Positions 1 to 5,957 of a DNA stretch of 14,201 bases are shown here, piece by piece; the first letter of the stretch is position 1, and each line of letters begins with the position of its first letter. The position numbers and the translations under genes are program-made. The stretch comes from CAZDYP01 sp964509505 (GTDB lineage Bacteria; Chloroflexota; Anaerolineae; JACRMK01). The stretch spans positions 1 through 14,201 of the forward strand of contig CAZDYP010000147.1 in NCBI GenBank assembly GCA_964509505.1, written 5' to 3'. The notes under the pieces were generated by a model. That model did no database searches, was not told where the DNA came from, and was given only the letters and a program-made list of their open reading frames with translations.

Positions 1-1644
1 GTCGGCAAGGCGTGTGATGGTCAAGTCGCTCTCGATGCCGCCTTTGCGATTGAGGAATTGGGTGTAGGTTACACTGCCGATGGGTTTATCGAGGTCGTTG
101 TCCGCGAGCCATTGCAGCAATGCGAATGCGCCGGGGCCACGCACATCAATTTTGTTGAACGAGGTCATATCGAACAAGGCAACACGCTCACGCGCCGCGC
201 AATGTTCCTCGCCAATCAGCTCGAAGTAGGGCGGTCTGCCCCATCCCCAATGGCGTTGCTCTGCGCCGGCGCGACGCGATGGCTTGCCCATATCAAAATA
301 ATTCACGCGCTCCCAACCGTTCTTCTCGCCAAACACTGCGCCGAGCGCTTGCAAGCGTGGCATGAGCGGGCTGACGCGAAATGGTCTGCCCCACTCGTTC
401 TCGTCATACGGATAGCGCAACCGGTAGTAATACTTCACATGCTCGCGCACGCGGTCAGACAACAACGCCACGTCGCCGAGATGCGCGCCGAAGCGTCGCA
501 CGTTCAGCTCATGCACATCGAGCGACGGCTCGCCCTCGACGATCCACTCCGCCATGAGCTTGCCCGTGCCGCCTGCGCCCGCAATGCCATTGAGACACAT
601 GCCCGCCGCGACGTAGAAGCCACGCAGACCTGGCACGGGGCCGAGACAGTATTGCCCATCAGGTGTCATCGCATCGGGACCGTTGACCATGTTAGTAATC
701 TCCGCATCGGCGAGCAACGGCACGCGACGAATCGCGCCCTGCATGAGCTCCTCGAACAGCTCCCAATTGGGTTGCAACAGTTGATGGGTGAACTCCCAAG
801 GCGCGCCTTCGGGCGACCACACTTGTGGCTGGCTCTCGAAGCCGCCGACGAGCAAGCCGCGCAACTCTTCGCGCATATACACGAGGTTATCGGGGTCGCG
901 CAAGACGGGCGTGTTTTGCGGCAGCTCGTGACCGGGAACGGGCTTGGTGATGATGTATTGGTGCATCACGGGCAGAATCGGTAATGTTATGCCTACGAAC
1001 TCGCCGATGCGTCGCGCCCATTGCCCCGCTGCGTTGACGACGACTTCGGTGTGAATGTCGCCGTCTGTCGTATGCACAGTCTTAACTTCACGCTTAGGCG
1101 ATAACGTGATGCCCGTCACACGCACACCCGTATGAATGGCGACGCCGAGCTGCTTCGCACGACGCGCGAGCTCTTGCGTGATGCCGTTCGGTTCGAGATA
1201 GCCGTCGTCGTGAATATGCACCGCGCCATAAAGGTTAGCGGTCGTCATCGCAGGAAAAATTTTTTGCGCGTCGTTGGGCCCGATGAGCTCGACGTTCAAG
1301 CCTAACCCTTTGGCGCGGCTGATGTTGCGCTGCAAGTTTTTGAGCTGGTCGGGACTCGACGCAAGCCGCAGGCTGCCGACCTTGCGCCAGCCGAGCGATT
1401 CGCCGACTTCTTCGCGGAATTGGTTGTAGAGGCGAATGCTGTAATTTTGCAGTTGCATCACCGTCGCCGAGACGCGGAACTGCGTGACGAGTCCGACCGA
1501 GTGAAACGTCGTGCCGCTCGTCAGTTCGCCCTTCTCCAACAACACAACGTCTTGCCAACCAAGTAGCGCAAGATGATAAGCAATGCTACAGCCAGTGATG
1601 CCGCCGCCAATGACGACGGCGCGGGCGTGGCGTAAAGCGTGCAT
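1..1644 (-). CDS. FAD-dependent oxidoreductase with GcvT-type C-terminus (sarcosine/dimethylglycine dehydrogenase family), partial
   Basis: The reading frame is open from the ATG at 1644 to the window edge (548 residues), so the C-terminus is missing; family members are usually about 800-860 residues. Residues 10-38 form a Rossmann FAD-binding motif (VVIGGGITGC, acidic E37 at the end of beta2). The following TSGTTFHSVGLV matches the segment where family members attach FAD covalently to a histidine, here H48. Residues from about 485 on (ARERVALFDMTSFNKIDVRG) are the start of the folate-binding aminomethyltransferase domain. Such enzymes oxidatively demethylate N-methylated glycines and pass the methyl group to tetrahydrofolate; sarcosine or dimethylglycine are the expected substrates, but the exact one cannot be read from the sequence. 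The start is supported by GGAG 7 nt upstream. No neighbour shares its direction apart from the HsdR remnant, so operon partners, if any, lie beyond the left edge. Confidence 0.88.
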   Translation of the reverse strand, partial: MHALRHARAVVIGGGITGCSIAYHLALLGWQDVVLLEKGELTSGTTFHSVGLVTQFRVSATVMQLQNYSIRLYNQFREEVGESLGWRKVGSLRLASSPDQLKNLQRNISRAKGLGLNVELIGPNDAQKIFPAMTTANLYGAVHIHDDGYLEPNGITQELARRAKQLGVAIHTGVRVTGITLSPKREVKTVHTTDGDIHTEVVVNAAGQWARRIGEFVGITLPILPVMHQYIITKPVPGHELPQNTPVLRDPDNLVYMREELRGLLVGGFESQPQVWSPEGAPWEFTHQLLQPNWELFEELMQGAIRRVPLLADAEITNMVNGPDAMTPDGQYCLGPVPGLRGFYVAAGMCLNGIAGAGGTGKLMAEWIVEGEPSLDVHELNVRRFGAHLGDVALLSDRVREHVKYYYRLRYPYDENEWGRPFRVSPLMPRLQALGAVFGEKNGWERVNYFDMGKPSRRAGAEQRHWGWGRPPYFELIGEEHCAARERVALFDMTSFNKIDVRGPGAFALLQWLADNDLDKPIGSVTYTQFLNRKGGIESDLTITRLAD

Positions 1645-1676
1645 GAGGTTGCTCCGAATGAAATGAACTGCGAGTC

Positions 1677-1699
1677 GTGAAAAGTCCGAAGATTTTCAC
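1677..1699 (-). promoter_or_regulatory. Small hairpin in the leader of the FAD oxidoreductase
   Basis: A 7-bp perfect inverted repeat (GTGAAAA/TTTTCAC) with a 9-nt spacer lies about 33 nt before the start codon. It could be an operator or a leader hairpin. There is no run of T after it in the gene's direction, so it is not a clear terminator. The rest of 1645-1758 shows no gene and no convincing -35/-10 pair. Confidence 0.25.
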
Positions 1700-1758
1700 A
1701 ATGAATACGTTTGTAGGTGTTGCTGTCTTTGTTCGCGCAGGAGTTGCACTTCTGCGCG

Positions 1759-2198
1759 CTAGTGTGAATATTTTTGCAAACGCTGAGCGCGTTCTTCGCA
1801 TTGGGTCTTGTCGGTGAAGTGAACGATGGCGCGCTCTTTGGCTTTGTCATGCCAGATTTTAGGCGTCCTGTGTTTCTTGCCGAACTCACGACGCGCCTGC
1901 TTTTCTTGGTCGGCGTCGAGGTAGTATGCCTTGAGTAGTTTCTCGTCGTTGTGCGCGGGCGAATAGACAACAGTAGAGTATTCGTCTGGAAGATGTTTGT
2001 TCAACGCTTGCTTGTAGAGCGCGCACGCTTCACGGTCAACGGCGACGAGAAACGCTTTGAAGCCCATCGGCTCGATGGTGTCGCGGAAATGTTGGACGAC
2101 GAAAGCGGCGACCTTCCGCATGCGCTCATCCATCTTCCTCATTTCTTTGAGTTCAATCGCACGGTCTAGGATAGCTTCCAGCTCCGCGGGGTCGTTCA
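1759..2198 (-). pseudogene. hsdR: Remnant of a type I restriction enzyme R subunit (HsdR)
   Basis: Reading leftwards from about 2198, the frame gives NDPAELEAILDRAIELKEMR and then a stretch ending in GFKAFLVAVDREACALYKQA, YSTVVYSPAHNDEKLL and REFGKKHRTPKI. These match the part of the HsdR helicase/translocase motor domain just before the conserved 'KLLTGFDAP' motif. That motif and everything after it are absent: from about position 1861 to the stop at 1759 the frame continues with unrelated sequence. The N-terminal nuclease and first helicase half are also absent, because the homology ends where an IS-like end begins (about 2199). Intact HsdR is about 800-1,000 residues, so this is roughly 110 recognisable residues of dead gene. 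The longest ATG-initiated frame is 127 codons from 2142. No hsdS or hsdM is visible. It is assigned as a remnant of a lost restriction-modification system. Confidence 0.75.
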
Positions 2199-2220
2199 GA
2201 GCTTGTTTAATAAATCGGGG
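2199..2220 (+). repeat. Putative left terminal end of the IS5-like remnant
   Basis: The stretch beginning GAGCTTGTTTAATAAATC lies immediately before the transposase remnant, exactly where HsdR-like coding sequence ends. Its position and composition fit the left inverted repeat of an IS5-family element. The matching right end is not present in the window, so the exact boundary and any target duplication cannot be fixed. Confidence 0.4.
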
Positions 2221-2224
2221 TATT

Positions 2225-2475
2225 ATGCGGCTGATGAAACGAAACCCTTACCCCAGTGATTTACCCGATCAACAATGGAAAAAATTGGCTCCGCACATCC
2301 CGCCCGCGCATGCGCGCGGTGCGCCGTGCCGCGTTGATCTGCGCGAGGTCATTAATGCGCTGCGTTATCTCTCTCGCACGGGTTGCCAATGGCGGTTGCT
2401 GCCGCACGATTTACTGCCATGGGAGATCATCTACTATTATTTTAGCCATTGGGTTGCGGTTTTGCGTGTGTGGGT
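2225..2475 (+). pseudogene. IS5-family transposase, N-terminal fragment (DUF4096-type)
   Basis: From ATG 2225 or 2234 the frame reads MKRNPYPSDLPDQQWKKLAP, then a segment with VDLREVINALRYLSRTGCQW and LLPHDLLPWEIIYYYFSHW. This is the conserved N-terminal helix-turn-helix-containing region of IS5-group transposases. After the tryptophan near 2456-2475 similarity stops, and the frame runs on through a 7-bp repeat array and across the tRNA gene to 2668, which cannot be real coding. About 80 residues remain of a protein that is usually longer than 250 residues. The DDE catalytic core and right terminal repeat are missing, so the element cannot move by itself. It sits head to head with the HsdR remnant and probably truncated it. 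Confidence 0.8.
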
Positions 2476-2500
2476 AAGTATAGGTGCGTGCATTTTAGCC

Positions 2501-2556
2501 ATCAAACTTCTAACCGCCAACTTCCAACCGCCAACCGCTAATCTCCAATCTTCAAT
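2501..2556 (+). repeat. Degenerate 7-bp tandem repeat array (8 units)
   Basis: Eight consecutive in-phase heptamers of the type NNCCAAC/NNCCAAT can be read (ATCAAAC, TTCTAAC, CGCCAAC, TTCCAAC, CGCCAAC, CGCTAAT, CTCCAAT, CTTCAAT). The last unit overlaps the expected -35 region of the tRNA promoter. Such heptamer arrays resemble the short tandemly repeated repetitive (STRR) sequences described in cyanobacteria. Confidence 0.8.
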
Positions 2557-2577
2557 CTCGCCAGAATCTGTTATAAT
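2551..2577 (+). promoter_or_regulatory. Promoter of the tRNA-Val gene
   Basis: A consensus -10 hexamer TATAAT occupies 2572-2577, 11 nt before the mature tRNA 5' end. A weak -35 candidate, TTCAAT (2551-2556), is contributed by the last heptamer repeat with 15-bp spacing; CTTCAA one base earlier gives 16 bp. The -10 is convincing and the -35 is tentative. Confidence 0.6.
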
Positions 2578-2588
2578 ATCGCTTACAT

Positions 2589-2662
2589 GGGCGAGTAGCT
2601 CAGTTGGTCAGAGCGCTTCGCTTACACCGAAGAGGTCACGGGTTCGAGCCCTGTCTCGCCCA
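2589..2662 (+). tRNA. tRNA-Val (anticodon UAC)
   Basis: All cloverleaf elements can be folded by eye. The acceptor stem is GGGCGAG/CTCGCCC, the D arm GCTC...GAGC, and the anticodon stem CTTCG/CGAAG with loop CTTACAC (anticodon TAC, reading GUA valine codons). The variable region is AGGTC, and the T arm is ACGGG-TTCGAGC-CCTGT. The discriminator base is A. The 3' CCA is not encoded (the sequence continues TTC), so it must be added enzymatically. The tRNA stands alone, preceded by a TATAAT promoter and flanked on both sides by heptamer repeat arrays. Confidence 0.97.
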
Positions 2663-2665
2663 TTC

Positions 2666-2812
2666 TAGTTGCTAGTCGCTCGCGCTAGTCGTTAGTCATT
2701 AGTCACTGGTCGTTAGTCTCTAGTCGCTAGTCGCTAGTCGTTGGGTGCTCGTCGTTACCGATGACTGACGACTAAAGACTAGAGACGAACGACGAGCGAT
2801 TAAGGACTAAAG
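2666..2812. repeat. Long heptamer repeat array in both orientations
   Basis: Around thirteen imperfect copies of a heptamer close to YTAGTCG run from 2666 to about 2750. About six complementary copies (CGACTAA, AGACTAG, AGACGAA, CGACGAG, CGATTAA, GGACTAA) follow to 2812. The arrangement can fold: 2716-2733 and 2769-2786 are 18-base arms matching at 16 positions. The array fills the whole gap between the tRNA and the PBP gene, and its last units include the AAGGA (2802-2806) that serves as ribosome-binding site for the PBP start at 2815. Confidence 0.85.
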
Positions 2813-2814
2813 CG

Positions 2815-4911
2815 ATGAAACGTATTTCTGTTCTCCTGCTCGTTGTTGTTTTCCTCCTCGCATGTGGCGAGATGCCACCCAATGTGCGTCCCCTCAACAC
2901 GCTGCCAACTGACATTCCTCCCCCTCCGCCAACCCCCGCGCCCACACCGACTCCCTTGCCATCGCCGCGCGCGGCTGCCGAACGTTTTTTGACCCTTTGG
3001 GAAAAGGGCGGTTATGGCGACATGTACGACCAGCTCTCCTCGTTGAGTCGCGGCACGTGGGCAGTCGAAGCCTTCACCAAACGTTACCTCGACATCGCCA
3101 GCGTCGGCACATTCACCGCCATCAAAACACAAATCCTTGACATTGACCAAGCGCTCAATCGCGCCACCGTCAATTTCAGCGTCTCAATTGACACGACGCT
3201 CGCTGGGCAATTCAATCGGCGCAATCGCCTGACAATGATCTTTGAAGACGGCGACTGGCGCATCGAATGGACACCGACAGTCATCTTCTCCGACCTCAGC
3301 CCCGGCAATCGTGTCTATATGATCGTGCATGACAATCCCCGCGCGAACATCTACGACCGCAATAATCAAAAACTGACCGACAACGAACTACTCGTCAACG
3401 TCGGCGTGGTGCCGGGCGATATCACCGACGAGGGACGCTTGCTCTTCGTGTTGAGTTCCATTTTGGAAATGGATGCGAAGGCCATCAAGAGCAAAATCGT
3501 CAACGCGAAGCCCGAATGGCTGGTGCCGCTCAAGAGCATTCCCGCCGAGCGCGCGAATCGTTTCAAGAACGATTTGCTGTCATTCAAAGCGGTGCAGTTG
3601 CGCGACACCGCGCGCCGTGTTTATCCGTTCAGCGCTACCGCCGAGCATCTCGTCGGTTACGTTGGCGCCATCAGCGAAAACGAATGGCTGCAGCTCGCGC
3701 CGAAAGGTTACAGTCCCGACGACCTCATCGGCAAAGCGGGTTTGGAAAAATGGGGCGAGCCATATCTGCGCGGCGACTTGGGCGGCACGCTTGTCATCAT
3801 CAACCCCGATGGGCAAATTGTCACCACGCTCGCGGCGCGCGGCGCGCAAATGTCGCGCAACGTCTATACGACGATTGATATGGATATGCAAGGCTTCATC
3901 GAAAATGAGCTAGCGAACACGAAGCAACCTTCGGCGGCGGTGTTGCTCGATGTGCGCACGGGCGAGATCCTGGCGATGGCGTCGTACCCTGGTTACGATT
4001 TAGAAACACTCATGCGCGGCACCCCCGCGCAAGTGCAAGCCCTCTTGAGAAATCCGCAACGTCCGCTCATCAACCGTGCGATCCAAGGTGTGTATCCCAC
4101 CGGCTCCGTGTTCAAAATCGTGACCATCTCGGCAGGCTTGGAGCGCGGCGGCTTCTCGCCTGATTCGGTGTTCAACTGCACAGGCACGTGGACGTACAAA
4201 GACATCACCAAAAAAGACTGGTGGCCCACGGGACATGGGCGCATCACGCTCTACAATGGCCTCATCCAATCGTGCAACATCGTGTTTTATGATGTCGGCT
4301 TGAAGCTCGATCAGATTGACCGCTCGATTCTGCCGACCTACGCGCGCGCGTATGGGTTCGGCGCGCCCACGCAAGCGCCAGGTCTCAGCGACGAGGCCGG
4401 TGGTTTCGTACCAGACCCAACAAGAGCGCCCGTATTCGTCGGCGACATGGTGAACGCTGCCATCGGGCAAGGGGATTTTCAAGCGTCGCCGTTGCAAGTG
4501 GCGAACATGCTTGCGGCGGTGGCGAATGGCGGCAGCCTCTATCGGCCGCGTCTCGTCGCCAAAGTCGTGGGCCCTAATGGCGAGCGTCCCGTTGATTTCA
4601 CAACGCAGCTCGTCGGCAAGCTGCCTGTCAGCCCAGCTAATCTGGCGACGATTCAACGCGCATTACGCGGCGTCACCTCGACGGCGCTAGGCACAGCCGC
4701 TGCTTCGTTCGCGGGCGCGCGTTACAGCGTTGCAGGCAAGACAGGCACCGCCGAAGCGCCGCCCGGCGCAGCGCATGCGTGGTTCGCCGCGTATGCGCCT
4801 GCCGATAATCCACGCGTGGCGTTGGTCGTGATGATCGAGCATGGCGGCGAAGGCTCGCGCGTCGCCGCGCCTATTGCGCGCAAGATCCTCGATAAATATT
4901 TTTCGCGCTAA
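2815..4911 (+). CDS. Lipoprotein penicillin-binding protein (transpeptidase with NTF2-like MecA-N-type domain)
   Basis: The 698-residue protein begins with a lipoprotein signal peptide: K2R3, a hydrophobic core at 4-15, and the LLAC lipobox ending at C17. A Pro/Thr-rich spacer spans about 24-52. Residues 53-155 look like the NTF2-like MecA_N domain, followed by the PBP dimerisation region (about 160-345) and the transpeptidase domain. All three active-site motifs are seen: SVFK with nucleophile S431, SCN at 486-488, and KTG at 642-644. It should cross-link peptidoglycan stem peptides (D,D-transpeptidase) outside the membrane, as class B PBPs do. Overall layout is closest to the PBP2/MecA-like group, but anchoring by lipid instead of a plain N-terminal helix is less usual. 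The start is supported by AAGGA 8 nt upstream, located inside the repeat array. A hairpin with TTTT follows at 4933-4976. It is the only cell-wall gene here. Family assignment is firm; the exact paralog name is not. Confidence 0.93.
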   Translation: MKRISVLLLVVVFLLACGEMPPNVRPLNTLPTDIPPPPPTPAPTPTPLPSPRAAAERFLTLWEKGGYGDMYDQLSSLSRGTWAVEAFTKRYLDIASVGTFTAIKTQILDIDQALNRATVNFSVSIDTTLAGQFNRRNRLTMIFEDGDWRIEWTPTVIFSDLSPGNRVYMIVHDNPRANIYDRNNQKLTDNELLVNVGVVPGDITDEGRLLFVLSSILEMDAKAIKSKIVNAKPEWLVPLKSIPAERANRFKNDLLSFKAVQLRDTARRVYPFSATAEHLVGYVGAISENEWLQLAPKGYSPDDLIGKAGLEKWGEPYLRGDLGGTLVIINPDGQIVTTLAARGAQMSRNVYTTIDMDMQGFIENELANTKQPSAAVLLDVRTGEILAMASYPGYDLETLMRGTPAQVQALLRNPQRPLINRAIQGVYPTGSVFKIVTISAGLERGGFSPDSVFNCTGTWTYKDITKKDWWPTGHGRITLYNGLIQSCNIVFYDVGLKLDQIDRSILPTYARAYGFGAPTQAPGLSDEAGGFVPDPTRAPVFVGDMVNAAIGQGDFQASPLQVANMLAAVANGGSLYRPRLVAKVVGPNGERPVDFTTQLVGKLPVSPANLATIQRALRGVTSTALGTAAASFAGARYSVAGKTGTAEAPPGAAHAWFAAYAPADNPRVALVVMIEHGGEGSRVAAPIARKILDKYFSR

Positions 4912-4932
4912 CGAAAACCTGATGGGTCTGGT

Positions 4933-4976
4933 CGGAATTTTCGCTTGCGGTCAGTATGCAAGCAGAAATCCGTTTT
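4933..4976 (+). terminator. Probable Rho-independent terminator of the PBP gene
   Basis: A near-palindrome of about 15 bp (4933-4948 with 4958-4972, one bulged base and a few mismatches; GCTTGC/GCAAGC nearest the loop) is followed at once by TTTTC. It lies 22 nt after the PBP stop codon, on the correct strand for termination. Confidence 0.55.
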
Positions 4977-5009
4977 CTCGAAGAGCAAAATCGTTAGGCG
5001 CGGTGACTC

Positions 5010-5042
5010 AGACCTCGCGGGTGTTGGAAACCCGTGAGGTCT
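5010..5042. repeat. REP-like palindrome
   Basis: AGACCTCGCGGGT and ACCCGTGAGGTCT form a 13-bp stem (one G.T wobble) around the 7-nt loop GTTGGAA. No T-tract follows on either strand. A short, near-perfect, GC-rich palindrome in an intergenic gap is typical of dispersed REP-type repeats. No second copy is present in this window, so dispersal is inferred. Confidence 0.65.
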
Positions 5043-5107
5043 AGCTGTCCATTCAATAGGAATTTGACCTAAGACTTCTAGGGTTGGTCATGTCGGAGGA
5101 GGGAAGA

Positions 5108-5845
5108 ATGAAAACCGATTGGAACACGAATCACAACGGCATGCCCTATTTCATTGTCGTCACCGCCAACGAGGTCGTGATCGGCAGTGGTTCGGGGCAT
5201 AGCGAAAATGCAGTCTCCTGCACACACGCGGAATTTTTGGAGGGCGCGCACCAAAATCTTATCCTGAGCTTTTTTGACGCAGAGGTGTTGGCTGAAGTGA
5301 TTGAGTCCGTCAAAGTCGCGCCGACCTATCCGCCATTCCAAGAACAACGGGATAAAATCGCGGCGCGGCGCGCTTTTCTCAACACTATCCCATTCGATCA
5401 AATGTTGGCAGGGTTACACAATCACCCTGAGACTGAGCAGGGGTTCAAAAATTACAGCAATGTGGGCGGCTACGGGGTCAAGTCAGATACAATGACGTTA
5501 ACTGTTGACCGCGCCAATGGTTTCGTCGTGCTGAATGGCAGTGAGACACCCCAGTACCCATTTGAGCTGCTGGGCTTTGCCTCTGGTGTGGTGGCGTTGC
5601 GCGATCACTTCTATTTGGTCGTCAGCGGCAGTTACGCCGTGATTGGTTCATATGGGCAAGTGCTTGACGCGCCCGATCCAATTCATGGAATCTTCGGCGC
5701 GGAGCTGCGCATCAATCGCGTCTATCGGCATGGCGAAACCATCTTTTTCTCGTATGTGCTCAATGTCCCACCTGACTATCCCAAGGGCTTGTTGCGTTAT
5801 GAGCTGGGCAAGGGGTTTACGGGGCGATGGGAGGAAAATGATTAG
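5108..5845 (+). CDS. Hypothetical protein of unknown function (245 aa)
   Basis: I do not recognise this family. The start at ATG 5108 is preferred over TTG 5084 or ATG 5090, because GGAGGAGGG lies a few bases before it, an ideal ribosome-binding site. The protein is soluble-looking, with no signal peptide or membrane segment. It opens with an alternating hydrophobic segment (GMPYFIVVTANEVVIGSGSG) and has a mixed helical region (HAEFLEGAHQNLILSFFDAE), a loop with HNHPE, and then several probable beta strands in the C-terminal half (TMTLTVDRANGFVVLNG, HFYLVVSGSYAVIGSYG, GETIFFSYVL). Codon use and GC look like the neighbours. It lies 112 nt upstream of the gdh pair with no terminator in between, so read-through transcription is possible. 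No catalytic motif could be named. Confidence 0.8.
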   Translation: MKTDWNTNHNGMPYFIVVTANEVVIGSGSGHSENAVSCTHAEFLEGAHQNLILSFFDAEVLAEVIESVKVAPTYPPFQEQRDKIAARRAFLNTIPFDQMLAGLHNHPETEQGFKNYSNVGGYGVKSDTMTLTVDRANGFVVLNGSETPQYPFELLGFASGVVALRDHFYLVVSGSYAVIGSYGQVLDAPDPIHGIFGAELRINRVYRHGETIFFSYVLNVPPDYPKGLLRYELGKGFTGRWEEND

Positions 5846-5878
5846 ACTTTTCTCGCAATTAGCGCGACAATATACTTG

Positions 5879-5905
5879 AAGGAGGTGATGCGACACATAC
5901 GGTAA
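5879..5905 (+). promoter_or_regulatory. Complete anti-SD match with five-codon leader ORF upstream of gdh
   Basis: AAGGAGGTGA (5879-5888) is complementary to ten consecutive bases of the conserved 16S rRNA 3' tail. It overlaps an ATG (5888-5890) opening a five-codon frame, M-R-H-I-R-stop (TAA at 5903-5905). The gdh start lies 52 nt further on with its own GAGGAGA. A possible -10 (TATACT, 5871-5876) sits just before it, but no good -35 is present. It may be a translated leader or ribosome stand-by site. Confidence 0.4.
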
Positions 5906-5957
5906 CGCCACAACTGAATAGGGACATCAACCCCATACTTTCCAAGAGGAGAGTGTT

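Noticed and set aside
58..984. 308-codon open frame on the plus strand opposite the FAD oxidoreductase
   Set aside because: The minus-strand frame has clear family motifs; this one is its low-complexity antisense shadow, rich in His/Arg/Ala with no recognisable domain.
2057..2668. 203-codon plus-strand frame spanning the HsdR remnant, transposase remnant, repeat and tRNA
   Set aside because: Only 2225-2475 resembles a transposase; the rest is accidental readthrough of unrelated sequence, including a tRNA gene.
2666..2812. Possible CRISPR array beside the tRNA
   Set aside because: Units are 7 bp, directly adjacent and degenerate, with no unique spacers of about 30 bp and no cas genes.
4000..4656. 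218-codon minus-strand open frame opposite the PBP transpeptidase domain
   Set aside because: The plus strand encodes the SxxK and SxN motifs here; the antisense frame has no family features and comes from GC-biased codon positions.
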